Shown here: positions 1 to 10,195 of the stretch, piece after piece
How positions within the stretch are numbered: position 1 is the stretch's first letter
Layout of the letters: every line of letters begins with the position of its first letter
Source: Roseisalinus antarcticus
GTDB lineage: Bacteria > Pseudomonadota > Alphaproteobacteria > Rhodobacterales > Rhodobacteraceae
Length of the DNA: 64,000 nucleotides
Reading direction: 5' to 3'
Assembly (NCBI RefSeq): GCF_900172355.1
Contig: NZ_FWFZ01000010.1
Location: 96,187 to 160,186 of the forward strand
The notes under the pieces: model-generated
Databases searched by the model: none
The model's input: only the letters and a program-made list of their open reading frames with translations
What the model was told of the DNA's origin: nothing
Program-made: the position numbers and the translations under genes

Positions 1-439
1 CGTTGGGCTGATCCGCCAGCGCCTGGGCATAATCCGCGTAGATCAGGTAGGCCTGCTTGAGGTGGTCGAACACCGCCTCCTCGCTCCAGGCCTCGTTGCG
101 GAACCGGCCGTCGCCCCTGGCCGGAACCGCGACGGGCTCGGGTCTTTCGCCGCCGCCAAGACGGGCGGTGCCGGCCTGGAACAGGCGGCCCATCCGCTCC
201 CAATAGGCGGTGTTGGCCTTCATCAGCGCCTGCGGATCGCGCATCAGCGTGAGGTTCCAGTCCCAAAGGGCGCGCGAGACCGCGGCGGGGTCGAAGCCGG
301 GCGGCACGTCGCCCTTCTGCTGGCGGTCCATGAAGGCCTGAAAGATCGCCTGCGTGCGCTGAGCCACGTCCGCCGCCTGGCGGGCGGCCTCGGCGGGATC
401 GAGAGGCGTGTCCGCCGTGGTCTTGTGCTTGTCGGCCAT
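1..439 (-). CDS. phaC: Polyhydroxyalkanoate synthase, N-terminal part (runs off the window)
   Basis: This is the first 146 codons of a leftward gene cut by the window edge. The N-terminal PhaC signature is readable: a Trp-rich stretch (RALWDWNLTLMRDP), then RFRNEAWSEEAVFDHLKQAY, matching the domain that precedes the alpha/beta-hydrolase core of class I PHA synthases. These enzymes polymerise hydroxyacyl-CoA into storage granules. The catalytic Cys box lies outside the window. A purine-rich GAAAGGAAAA upstream of the ATG supports the start. The gene begins only 71 bases after the dddD stop on the same strand, with no clear terminator between them, so it may be co-transcribed with the DMSP operon (inference). 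The family call is firm; substrate class is unknown. Confidence 0.85.
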   Translation of the reverse strand, partial: MADKHKTTADTPLDPAEAARQAADVAQRTQAIFQAFMDRQQKGDVPPGFDPAAVSRALWDWNLTLMRDPQALMKANTAYWERMGRLFQAGTARLGGGERPEPVAVPARGDGRFRNEAWSEEAVFDHLKQAYLIYADYAQALADQPN

Positions 440-510
440 CGCGGCTTTTCCTTTCACCGTTCGCCGGCGCGGCGTGTTTGCCGCACCGGCATTCCGGGGT
501 TTCTGGGGGG

Positions 511-3024
511 TCAGCTGGGCAGGTATTCCCTGCTCCAGCTCTCGCAGACCGCGCCGTCGGCGATCATCCGGTCGATGGCCACGGAGTCATAGCCCAGCTC
601 TTCGAGGATCGGGCGCGTCGAGGTCCCGAACTTCTCGGCCGGGTCGAGCGCGTAGATCGTCCCGTGCGCGGGGCGGATCGCGAAGGGATCGAGCTGGGTG
701 ATCACGTGCCCGCTCGGGTGGTCCTCGTAGACCGAGAAGGCATAGCTGCCGCGATCGGTGCCGGGCGTCCCGTCCGCCGGGCGGCTGTTGTAGGCCCGGA
801 TCGACTCGATGTTCTCGCAGACGGTGGCGCCGATGTCGGCGGCCTGCAGCCGCTCGGCCCAGTCGCTGGCCCGCGCCGCGCCGAAGGCGGTGGCGAGGAA
901 CGCGGCCCGCCCGTCGGCCGGCACGTCGATGATCCCTTCCAGACCCTCGACCGTGTTCAGCCGTGGCAGGTCGCTCTCTTCGGCGCTGAGCAGGACGAAA
1001 TTGTTCGACGCGGTATAGTAGAACCGGACGAGGTCGTCGTAGCCGTTGACCTCGCGCCCCGAGGGTTCGTCGAAGAGACCGCGCCGCTCGTAGTCGTAGC
1101 AATACGGGATCTGCGCCAGCCCGCTGAGCGCCGAGAGTGAGGTCCGCGGCCGCCCCGTCACCCCGGTCTTGAGCTTCTGGTAAAGCGCCGCGGCCACGCC
1201 CAGCGATCCGCCGAAGCCGCACATGACGTCGATCGTGCCGACATGGGCGTGCTCTTCGGGCGTGTCCATCCCGCCGCCGAAGCGCAGCATGATCCCCGTG
1301 GTTGCCTGCACCAGGTCGTCATAGCCCAGATAGTTGGTCCGGGGCCCCGGACGCACGCCGCCGAAGCAGTCGAGCTTGCAGAAGATCGCGTCGGGGTTGA
1401 GCTTCTTGAGCGAGTCCGCGTCCAGGCCCAGCGCCTTGACCTGCCGGTCGGGCGCGTTCCAGACGATCACGTTGACCGAGGCCACCAGCTTTTCGAACAC
1501 CTCCCGACCCTCGCCGGAGGAGATGTCTGCCAGGATCGAGCGCTTGCCACGGCCGTGCGACAGGCTGAAGATGACCGTGTTCCAGCTGTCGTAATTCGGG
1601 GTCGGCGGGTCGATCTTGATGACCTCGGCGCCGAAGCGGGCGAGGTAGGACACCGAATGCGGCCCCGCGATCACGTTGCACATGTCGAGCACGCGCACCC
1701 CGTCCAGCCAGCCGGCCTTTTCGCTTCTGGGTTTGGGGCGCGGCAGTTTCGTCGGCATCCGGCGCAGCTGTTTCAGCGCGCCCGCGACCGTGACCCAGCG
1801 CCGCCCCGTGGGCGCGAGCATTTCTTCGCCGCTCTCCTCGAGCCAGACCATCGGGCCGGGCTGGGTCATGGTGCCGAATTCCGAATCCTCGACCTCGACC
1901 ATCAGGCCGGCGGTCTCGGCGTGGTCGTCGTTGATCCACTCCTGCAGCCAGCGCTGCGGGGCGCCCGGGAACTTGCCGCGGCCAAAGATCCGCTCCCATT
2001 CCTTGGCGGTGCGGGTCATGAACACGTGCTTCATCCGCTCGGCGATCCTGTCTGCCCAGAGTTTCGGCAGCGGGTAAACGCCCAGCGAGACGTCCGATTT
2101 CCACTCGGAGACGGGCAGATAGGTGTCCTCCTCCTCGGTGAGGCCTTCGGCGACCAGCTCGTCGTAGATCCCCAGCGTCTTGAGACAGCGCTTGGCGTGG
2201 TGCTTGTGGCTGGGGCAGACGACGTAGAACATCCGGCCGTCCTTGCACTTGTAGGAACGGTAGAACGGATCGAGCATCTCCTGCAGCTCTTCGTAGGTGA
2301 CGTTCATCGGCAGGCCCTCGACCCGCCGGCGCTCGATCTCGGCCTCGCGCTGAGTCTTGTAGCGGTCGGGGTAATTCTGGACGTTGATCGAGTTGTAGCA
2401 GAGCCCCTCCATCACGGCCGATGCCAGCGGGACCTCGATCTCGTCACCGTAGCCGGTGCGTTCGCGCGACTGCAGCGCCAGGACGACCGCCGAGGCCGCC
2501 AGCATCGTGCCGTAGGCCGAGGCGAGCGGCAGCGGCGAGAAGGACGGGTTGATGCCCATCAGCACGCGGTTGAGGCCCATGTCCGTGAACACGCCCGAGC
2601 AGGCGGCGATGATGCTTTCATAGGCGCGCCAGTCGCGGCGCAGCGCATCGTTGGAGGCAAATCCGGGGATCGACAGGGTGATCAGCTCCGGCCGGTCCTC
2701 GCGGAGCGCGGGAAAGTCGATGCCCAGCCGCGCCATCACGCCGGGGCGGAAGCTCTCGACCACGATATCGGCCTCGGCGATCAGGTCCAGCGCCTCGGCC
2801 AGGCCCTCGGTCGTCTTGAGGTCGATCGTCACGATCATCTTGTTGCGGTTCAGCGTCGCGTTGGCCGGGCTGACCCAGGGCGGGCCTGACGGCGGGTCGA
2901 CGTGGACGACGGTGGCACCGAGATCCGCAAGGATCATCGCGACTGCGGGGCCGGCGATATACTGGCCGAAGTCGACGACCTTGACGCCCTTGAGGGGAAG
3001 AGTGGAAGCGGTGCCGTTTGTCAT
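511..3024 (-). CDS. dddD: DMSP CoA-transferase/lyase DddD (two CaiB domains)
   Basis: An 837-residue protein made of two fused class III (CaiB/BaiF) CoA-transferase domains, about residues 8-400 and 438-830. DddD makes DMS and 3-hydroxypropionyl-CoA from dimethylsulfoniopropionate. The characterised DddD proteins have the same length and layout, with the catalytic Asp in the second domain (about D602). Here D599, in the motif HVGTIDVMCG, sits at that place, whereas the matching site of domain 1 (PLASAYGTM) has no Asp. The open frame extends further upstream, but that part only shadows dddT; the start chosen begins MTNGTAST. A BCCT transporter, a GMC alcohol dehydrogenase, a semialdehyde dehydrogenase and a LysR regulator alongside match known ddd clusters. 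A carnitine-type CoA transferase is much less likely. Confidence 0.93.
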   Translation of the reverse strand: MTNGTASTLPLKGVKVVDFGQYIAGPAVAMILADLGATVVHVDPPSGPPWVSPANATLNRNKMIVTIDLKTTEGLAEALDLIAEADIVVESFRPGVMARLGIDFPALREDRPELITLSIPGFASNDALRRDWRAYESIIAACSGVFTDMGLNRVLMGINPSFSPLPLASAYGTMLAASAVVLALQSRERTGYGDEIEVPLASAVMEGLCYNSINVQNYPDRYKTQREAEIERRRVEGLPMNVTYEELQEMLDPFYRSYKCKDGRMFYVVCPSHKHHAKRCLKTLGIYDELVAEGLTEEEDTYLPVSEWKSDVSLGVYPLPKLWADRIAERMKHVFMTRTAKEWERIFGRGKFPGAPQRWLQEWINDDHAETAGLMVEVEDSEFGTMTQPGPMVWLEESGEEMLAPTGRRWVTVAGALKQLRRMPTKLPRPKPRSEKAGWLDGVRVLDMCNVIAGPHSVSYLARFGAEVIKIDPPTPNYDSWNTVIFSLSHGRGKRSILADISSGEGREVFEKLVASVNVIVWNAPDRQVKALGLDADSLKKLNPDAIFCKLDCFGGVRPGPRTNYLGYDDLVQATTGIMLRFGGGMDTPEEHAHVGTIDVMCGFGGSLGVAAALYQKLKTGVTGRPRTSLSALSGLAQIPYCYDYERRGLFDEPSGREVNGYDDLVRFYYTASNNFVLLSAEESDLPRLNTVEGLEGIIDVPADGRAAFLATAFGAARASDWAERLQAADIGATVCENIESIRAYNSRPADGTPGTDRGSYAFSVYEDHPSGHVITQLDPFAIRPAHGTIYALDPAEKFGTSTRPILEELGYDSVAIDRMIADGAVCESWSREYLPS

Positions 3025-3062
3025 TTTGGTCTTCCGAAGCTGGAGAATTGTTGGTCGCGGGG

Positions 3063-3089
3063 GCCCCGGCCCGGGTTGCGGGCCGGGGC
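3063..3089 (-). other. GC hairpin between dddT and dddD
   Basis: Perfect 11-bp inverted repeat (GCCCCGGCCCG, 5-base loop, CGGGCCGGGGC) in the 77-base gap between dddT and dddD. No T-run follows on the transcribed strand, so it is probably not a simple terminator. An attenuating or mRNA-stabilising intercistronic hairpin is possible (inference). Confidence 0.5.
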
Positions 3090-3101
3090 GCCGGTCGCCG
3101 G

Positions 3102-4664
3102 CTACTCGGCCGGCTGCTTGGTCACCAGGTGGTGCAGCCTGGCTTCGGTGCCGAAGTCTTCCTTGAGCCAGCGCAGCAGCGAGAAGCACAGGATCACCAG
3201 CACCGGAATCAGCGGCAGGGCGACCACGATGGTCGAGGTCTGCACCGGCTTCAGCCCGCCCAGCTGGATCAGCACGACGCCGACCGCTGCGAGGATGAAG
3301 GCCCAGGCAAGCCGGATGGACCGCTTGGGCTCCTGGTATCCCGACAACTTGCGCGAGGTGACCGAGGCCAGCACATAGGCCGCGCTGTCCAGCGTCGTCG
3401 CAAGGAAGATGAAGCACAGGATGATGAAGACCACCGTGATCAGCCCGGACATGGGCATCGTGCCCAGGATGGCCTGCACGGTCGCGGGAATGCCGCTTTC
3501 GCTCAGGATTGCCGAGACGTCGAGGACGCCGGAGATCTGCAGGTTGAGCGCGTAGCCACCCCAGACCGCGAAGAACACCCAGCAGCCGAGCGATCCCCAG
3601 ACAAGCTCTGCCACGATCAGCTCGCGGATGGTCCGGCCGCGGGAGATCCGCGCGACGAACAGGCCCATCATCGGTGCGTAGGCGATCCACCAGGCCCAGT
3701 AGAATACGGTCCAGTCCTGCGGAAACGTCGAGTGGTCGACCGGGTCGGTCCACATGCTCATGGTGACGAAGTTAGACGCCATCTGGCCGAAGCTGTTGAC
3801 CCAGCCGTTCACGATGAAGAGCTTGGGCCCGATGATGAAGGTGAAGGCCACGAGGAAGATCGCGAGGATCACGTTGGTGTCCGACAGGATCTTGATGCCC
3901 TTGGACAGACCGAACCAGACCGACGCGCCGAACATGGCCGTCCAGATGGCGAGGATCGCGAGATCGAGCAGCAGCGACGGCTGCACGCCGAACTGTCCGC
4001 TGACCAGGGTCGAGACGAGCGGGACAGCCAGGCCGAGCGAGGTGCCGACACCGCCGACCACGCCGAAGACCACGATGGAATCGAGCAGAACGCCGCCCCA
4101 GCCATCCACGTGCTTGCCCAGAACGCCGCCCGCGGCCACCGACAGGCGCACGCCCGGGTTGCCGCGGACATACATCGAATAGGCGATCGGGATCGCGGGC
4201 ACGCAGTAGATCGCCCAGGGCGTCAGGCCCCAGTGGAACTGGCCGTAGGTCAGCGCCCATTCCGCCGCTTTCGACGACATCGGCTCTACCGCGAAGGGGG
4301 GGCCCTGCATGTAGTAGATCGGCTCGACCCAGGCCCAGTTGACGATGGCGATGCCGATCCCGCCACAGAATATCATGGCGATCCAGCTGAAATAGCTGAA
4401 CTCGGGCACATCATCTGGGCCGCCCAGACGCACGTTGCCGTATCTGCTGATCGCGAGACCGATCAGGAAGACCACGGCGGACAGGCCGGCCAGAAGATAG
4501 AGCCAGCCGAACTGGCCGGTGACGAAGCTGAAGGCCGCGCTGACGGCGGCGGGGCCGGCCTCGGGAAACAGCAACATCGGGGCAATGACGGCGGCAAGCA
4601 CCGCGAGCGACGGGATGAACACGCGGCGGTCGAGCCGGTCGTCCCCTGGTTTGTGGTAAGTCAT
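3102..4664 (-). CDS. dddT: BCCT-family transporter, probable DMSP importer DddT
   Basis: A 520-residue betaine/choline/carnitine transporter with about 12 hydrophobic segments. The family signature in the eighth segment is clear (FYWAWWIAYAPMMG followed by LFVARISRGRTIRE), as is a Trp-rich stretch NWAWVEPIYYMQGPP earlier on. BCCT proteins import quaternary ammonium or sulfonium compounds with Na+ or H+. Next to dddD the expected substrate is DMSP. An upstream ATG would add 19 residues, but the chosen start (MTYHKPGDD) has a strong GGAGGAGG Shine-Dalgarno sequence directly before it. The gene lies 101 bases after dddA and 77 bases before dddD on the same strand. A glycine betaine or choline importer cannot be excluded from sequence alone. 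Confidence 0.9.
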   Translation of the reverse strand: MTYHKPGDDRLDRRVFIPSLAVLAAVIAPMLLFPEAGPAAVSAAFSFVTGQFGWLYLLAGLSAVVFLIGLAISRYGNVRLGGPDDVPEFSYFSWIAMIFCGGIGIAIVNWAWVEPIYYMQGPPFAVEPMSSKAAEWALTYGQFHWGLTPWAIYCVPAIPIAYSMYVRGNPGVRLSVAAGGVLGKHVDGWGGVLLDSIVVFGVVGGVGTSLGLAVPLVSTLVSGQFGVQPSLLLDLAILAIWTAMFGASVWFGLSKGIKILSDTNVILAIFLVAFTFIIGPKLFIVNGWVNSFGQMASNFVTMSMWTDPVDHSTFPQDWTVFYWAWWIAYAPMMGLFVARISRGRTIRELIVAELVWGSLGCWVFFAVWGGYALNLQISGVLDVSAILSESGIPATVQAILGTMPMSGLITVVFIILCFIFLATTLDSAAYVLASVTSRKLSGYQEPKRSIRLAWAFILAAVGVVLIQLGGLKPVQTSTIVVALPLIPVLVILCFSLLRWLKEDFGTEARLHHLVTKQPAE

Positions 4665-4765
4665 GGTCGGGTCCTCCTCCCGCGCCGGCACCGTCGTGTG
4701 ACGAGAGGCGTCGGCGATCAATGTTTGGGTCGGTGTCGTGCAGAATGGTCGGTCCGGGGTGCGCG

Positions 4766-6427
4766 TTACCCCGCCATCTTGATCCAGCGTGCGGCTTTCT
4801 CTGCTATCATGAGGGTCGGGGCGTTGGTGTTGCCGCTGGTGATCTCGGGCATGACGCTGGCGTCGACGACGCGCAGCCCCTCGATTCCGCGGACCCGAAG
4901 CCGTGTGTCCACGACAGCGGTCGGATCATCCGCCCGGCCCATCTTGGCGGTGCCGGTCGGATGGAAGATGGTGTTGGCGATGTCGCCGGCGAGCTTGGCC
5001 AGCTCGTCGTCGGACTGGAACTCGACGCCCGGTTTCCACTCCTGCGGCTGGTACTTCTGCATCGCCGGCTTCGACATGATCTCGCGCACCTGCCGCAGGC
5101 TCTGGGCCGCGACGTGGCGGTCGTCATCCGTGGACAGGTAGTTGGGCGAGATCTCGGGCGCGTCGTCGAAGCGGTTCGACTTGATCCGGACATGGCCGCG
5201 GCTGGTGGGGTTGAGGTTGCAGACGCTCGCGGTCATCGCCGGGAACGGGTGCAGATCCTCGCCGAAGGCATCGAGGCTGAGCGGCTGGACGTGGTATTCC
5301 AGGTTCGCATGGGCCCGCTCCGGGTCAGAGCGCGAGAACGCGCCAAGCTGGCTGGGCGACATGCTCATGGGACCGGAGCGTTTCAGCACGTATTCCAGCC
5401 CGATCTTGGCCTTGCCCACCATGGAATTTGCGATGGTGTTCAGTGTTTTGGCGTTCTTGACCTTGAAAACGGCGCGGATCTGCAGATGGTCCTGCAGGTT
5501 CTCGCCGACCCCCGCCAGGTCCGCGACCACATCGAGGCCCTGCGCCTTGGACAGCGCCGCCGGGCCCACGCCCGACAATTGCAGGATCTGCGGAGAGCCG
5601 ATGGCGCCGGCCGACAGCACGACCTCGCTCTTGGCACGCACGGTGACCGCGTCGCCGCCGCGGCGCACGATGGCGCCGGTGCAGCGGGTGGCCCCCGACT
5701 GCGTCGTCTCGAACACCAGGCGCTCGACCTGGCTTTCGATCCAGACGGTCAGGTTCTTGCGGTTCTTGATCGGGCGCAGAAAGGCCTTGGGGCCGTTCCA
5801 ACGCCAGCCGGATTTCTGCGTCACCTCGAAATAGCCCACACCGGCATTGTCGCCGCTGTTGAAATCCTCGGTGCTCTCGATGCCGGCCTCGTTGGCGGCC
5901 GCGGCGAAAGCCTCGAGCACGTCCCAGCGCAGGCGCTGCTTTTCGATCCGCAGCTCTCCGCCGCCGCCGTGCAGGTCCGAGAACCGGCTGTTGTCGCCGG
6001 TCTGCGGATCGGCGCCACCGTCGAGCCGGTAGTGATGCTCGTGCGCCTTGAAGTCGGGCAGCGCATTCTGCCAGGTCCAGTCGTCGTCGCCGGTCAGCCG
6101 GGCCCAGTTGTCATAGTCGCGGGCCTGGCCCCGCATGTAGATCATGCCGTTGATCGAGGAGCACCCGCCCAGCGTCTTGCCGCGCGGATAGCGCAGCGAG
6201 CGCCCGTTGAGCCCCGGGGTCGGCTCGGTCTGATACAGCCAGTCGGTCCGCGGATTGCCGATGCAATAGAGATACCCCACCGGCACGTGGATCCAGATGT
6301 AATTGTCCTTCTTTCCGGCCTCCAGCAGCAGCACCTGTTTCGACGGGTCCGCGCTCAGGCGATTGGCAAGCAGGCAGCCGGCGGTGCCTGCCCCCACGAT
6401 GATGTAGTCGAATGGATCCCTGGGCAT
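4766..6427 (-). CDS. dddA: GMC-family flavin alcohol dehydrogenase, probable DddA (3-hydroxypropionate oxidation)
   Basis: A 553-residue glucose-methanol-choline oxidoreductase. The FAD-binding motif GAGTAGCLLANRL lies at residues 12-24, the GMC signature around PRGKTLGGCSSINGMIYMRG at roughly residues 80-100, and the C-terminal active-site segment HPTGTAKMG has its catalytic-type His at 489, with a second GNTNAPT box near 533. In Halomonas ddd clusters a protein of this family (DddA) oxidises 3-hydroxypropionate to malonate semialdehyde. Here the gene lies 14 bases after the semialdehyde dehydrogenase and upstream of the BCCT and dddD genes, so that role fits. It resembles choline dehydrogenase BetA, but no betaine-aldehyde dehydrogenase or BetI is present, which argues against choline. 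Confidence 0.87.
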   Translation of the reverse strand: MPRDPFDYIIVGAGTAGCLLANRLSADPSKQVLLLEAGKKDNYIWIHVPVGYLYCIGNPRTDWLYQTEPTPGLNGRSLRYPRGKTLGGCSSINGMIYMRGQARDYDNWARLTGDDDWTWQNALPDFKAHEHHYRLDGGADPQTGDNSRFSDLHGGGGELRIEKQRLRWDVLEAFAAAANEAGIESTEDFNSGDNAGVGYFEVTQKSGWRWNGPKAFLRPIKNRKNLTVWIESQVERLVFETTQSGATRCTGAIVRRGGDAVTVRAKSEVVLSAGAIGSPQILQLSGVGPAALSKAQGLDVVADLAGVGENLQDHLQIRAVFKVKNAKTLNTIANSMVGKAKIGLEYVLKRSGPMSMSPSQLGAFSRSDPERAHANLEYHVQPLSLDAFGEDLHPFPAMTASVCNLNPTSRGHVRIKSNRFDDAPEISPNYLSTDDDRHVAAQSLRQVREIMSKPAMQKYQPQEWKPGVEFQSDDELAKLAGDIANTIFHPTGTAKMGRADDPTAVVDTRLRVRGIEGLRVVDASVMPEITSGNTNAPTLMIAEKAARWIKMAG

Positions 6428-6441
6428 GTCGCTCTCCGAAC

Positions 6442-7941
<1,500 letters not shown>

Positions 7942-8004
7942 GCCGATCTCTCCTGGCTGAGTTGGCAGGACGTAGCGTCAAGGCGTTCGCGAAATCCAAT
8001 GACT

Positions 8005-8022
8005 AATGGCCCGACCCATTAT
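8005..8022. promoter_or_regulatory. Inverted repeat in the dddC-dddR promoter, likely LysR site
   Basis: Perfect inverted repeat TAATGG-6 bases-CCATTA in the 110-base gap between the divergent dddC and dddR genes. Size and symmetry suit a LysR-type regulator half-site pair, and the site could serve both promoters. Binding is inferred. Confidence 0.5.
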
Positions 8023-8051
8023 AAGCTGCGCAAATAAAGAGCAGGAAAAGT

Positions 8052-8993
8052 ATGCGGCACCTCACAGATCTGCGCACGCTGACCGCCTTCGTCACGGTCC
8101 TGCGGGAGGGCAACGTGACCCGCGCGGCGGAGATGCTGCACCTGTCCCAGCCCGCCGTGACGCTGCAGCTCAAGCAGCTGTCGGAGGCTTGCGGGATGGA
8201 GCTTTTCCACCGCACGCCAAAGGGCCTGAGCCCGACCCATCAAGGCGCATTGCTCGCGGTGAAGGCGGAAAAGGTCCTGTCCGCGATGGCGGAATTCGGG
8301 CATGCGGCCCGGACCCTGACCGGCGGCATCCAGGGGCGCATCCGGATCGGCACGGTCATCGACCCCGACTTCACCCGGCTGGGCGCCTTTCTGGCCGAGC
8401 TGAACCGGGCCGCACCGGGGTTGGAGACCGAGTTGTTCCACAGCGTCAGCGGCGAGATCCTCGCGCGGGTGCTTCGGGACGAAATCGACGCCGGCTTTTT
8501 CCTCGGAGAGCTCGACGTCGCGGCCCGCGCCGGGGACGAGACGATCGCCTCGCGGATACATCAGCAACTGCTTGCGCGATTTTCCTATTTCGTGATCGCG
8601 CCGCCCGGCTGGGAAAACCGGATCCGTGGCAAGGATTGGACGGATCTGGCGCAGCTGCCATGGATCGGCACGCAGAAATCCTCGGTCCACAACCGGCTTC
8701 TGACCCGGATCTTCGGCGACCTTGGCGTCACGCCGCGCACCGTGGCGCGGGTCGACCAGGAATTGTCCATGCTGGCGATGGTCCGGTCCGGCATCGGGCT
8801 CAGCCTCTGCCGGGATTCGCTTGCGTTGTTCGAAAAGCAGGCGAACGGCGTGGCGGTCGCCGACCGGGTAGAGATCGGGACCACGCTCAGCTTCATCACC
8901 CTGGCCGAGCGGCGGAGCGACCCCCGGGTCGCCTGCATCTTCGACGCCATGTCCGGCGTATGGTCCGAGAACCCGTCGCCCCTTGGCGCCTAG
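8052..8993 (+). CDS. dddR: LysR-type regulator, probable DddR
   Basis: A 313-residue LysR regulator: an N-terminal winged helix-turn-helix (residues 1-60, with GNVTRAAEMLHLSQPAVTLQ as recognition region) and a C-terminal periplasmic-binding-like effector domain (about 90-300). It is divergent from the ddd operon, the usual arrangement for a LysR activator of the adjacent genes. In Marinomonas a LysR protein, DddR, activates dddD in response to DMSP; the same role here is inferred from position. The ribosome site AGGAAAAG lies just before the ATG. Confidence 0.8.
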   Translation: MRHLTDLRTLTAFVTVLREGNVTRAAEMLHLSQPAVTLQLKQLSEACGMELFHRTPKGLSPTHQGALLAVKAEKVLSAMAEFGHAARTLTGGIQGRIRIGTVIDPDFTRLGAFLAELNRAAPGLETELFHSVSGEILARVLRDEIDAGFFLGELDVAARAGDETIASRIHQQLLARFSYFVIAPPGWENRIRGKDWTDLAQLPWIGTQKSSVHNRLLTRIFGDLGVTPRTVARVDQELSMLAMVRSGIGLSLCRDSLALFEKQANGVAVADRVEIGTTLSFITLAERRSDPRVACIFDAMSGVWSENPSPLGA

Positions 8994-9108
8994 GCCTGTT
9001 GCCCGCCCGCTTGCCGCGCGGCACCTGCGCGCAAGGCCAAGATGACGGGTGCCTCCGGGTGGCAGACCGGTTAAGGGACGTCCGCAACGGCAGGAAAGAG
9101 GCCCCCGA

Positions 9109-9789
9109 ATGCAGCCATGGATCCAGCAGGCGACGGCGCAGACGCCGCAAGGTGTCACGCTCCGGCTGTGGCAACGGGGGGAGGAATTCTCCATCCGGCT
9201 CACGGACGGCAACGAGCTGATGAACAGCCGCCTCGGCGGGTCCGAAGAGGCGCTGGCGACGCTCGCGCTCGAGCATTTGCAGGCGAGGCCCGCGCCCCGC
9301 GTGCTGATCGGGGGGCTCGGGATGGGGTTCACCCTGCGGGCCGCGCAGACCCTCTCGCCTCAGGATGCGGTGTTGGTCGTGTCGGAGATCGTGCCGGAAC
9401 TGGTCGACTGGGCCGCGACGCACATGGCCGCGGTGTTCGGGGAATGCCTCTCTGACCACCGGGTCGAAATCCGCAAGGGCGATGTCGGCGCCGAGATCCG
9501 GGCGGCGACGGGGGCCTTCGATGCGATCCTGCTGGACGTGGACAACGGCCCCGACGGGTTGACCCGCGACGGCAACGGGGCACTCTATTCCGACGCGGGG
9601 CTCCGCGCCGCCCGCAAGGCCCTGACCCCGGGTGGCATTCTCGCGGTCTGGTCCGCAGCGCCGGATTCGGCCTTCACCGCGCGGCTGGCGAAGGCCGGCT
9701 TCACGGCCCGGGCGCATGGCGTCCGCGCCGGCCGTTCGGGGCGCGGAGGACGGCACACGATCTGGACCGCGGTTCGCCCCGCAGGCTGA
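9109..9789 (+). CDS. SpeE-like methyltransferase-fold protein
   Basis: A 226-residue protein resembling the catalytic core of spermidine synthases. It has a nucleotide-binding glycine loop (VLIGGLGMGFTLRAA, about residues 65-79), an acidic end of strand 2 (SEIVPELVDW) and an ILLDVDNGPDGLT segment. It lacks the N-terminal beta domain of true SpeE and belongs to the short uncharacterised spermidine synthase-like proteins common in proteobacteria. An upstream GTG (9049) would add 20 residues, but the ATG at 9109 has a GAAAGAGG site in front. It stands alone between dddR and csp, and its substrate is unknown. Confidence 0.7.
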   Translation: MQPWIQQATAQTPQGVTLRLWQRGEEFSIRLTDGNELMNSRLGGSEEALATLALEHLQARPAPRVLIGGLGMGFTLRAAQTLSPQDAVLVVSEIVPELVDWAATHMAAVFGECLSDHRVEIRKGDVGAEIRAATGAFDAILLDVDNGPDGLTRDGNGALYSDAGLRAARKALTPGGILAVWSAAPDSAFTARLAKAGFTARAHGVRAGRSGRGGRHTIWTAVRPAG

Positions 9790-9988
9790 GGGGCGGCGCA
9801 AAAGAAACCGCGCCAGCGCGCGATGAGCCATGGACAGACCGCCCCGGACCTGTCAAACGTCCTCTCGCTAACTTCCCTCTATCGATCCCCTGCGTTCCCT
9901 ACCGGACTTCAGCGAACTCGATCTTGGCCGGCGACGCCACGCTGTTGCACTTCCGCGAACAGGTTGAATACACTAAGGAGATCTCACG

Positions 9989-10195
9989 ATGGCCAATGGC
10001 ACCGTGAAATGGTTTAACGCAACCAAAGGTTTTGGCTTCATTGCACCCGAGAGCGGTGGCAAGGACGTCTTCCTGCACATTTCCGCCGTCGAGCGGGCAG
10101 GTCTGACCACGGTCAGCGACGACCAGAAAGTCACCTACGACGTGGAAGCCGGCCGTGACGGCCGCGAGTCCGCCGCCAATCTTCAGCTCGCCTGA
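9989..10195 (+). CDS. Cold-shock domain protein
   Basis: A 68-residue cold-shock domain protein. Both RNA-binding motifs are present: RNP1 as KGFGFIAP and RNP2 as DVFLHIS. The start MANGTVKWFN is typical, with an AAGGAG ribosome site. Such proteins bind single-stranded nucleic acid and act as RNA chaperones. The upstream gap (9790-9988) is long enough for the regulatory leader that csp genes often carry, but I identify no specific element there. The stop overlaps the convergent AGE-like gene by 13 bases. Confidence 0.95.
   Translation: MANGTVKWFNATKGFGFIAPESGGKDVFLHISAVERAGLTTVSDDQKVTYDVEAGRDGRESAANLQLA

Noticed and set aside
3025..3753. Longer start for dddD, adding about 243 residues
   Set aside because: The upstream extension is the antisense shadow of dddT and shows no CoA-transferase features; the MTNGTAST start fits the usual DddD length.
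3018..5141. 707-codon rightward open frame opposite dddT and dddA
   Set aside because: Its translation is rich in His, Asp, Arg and Gly with no domain; GC-rich genes give such long shadow frames on the other strand.
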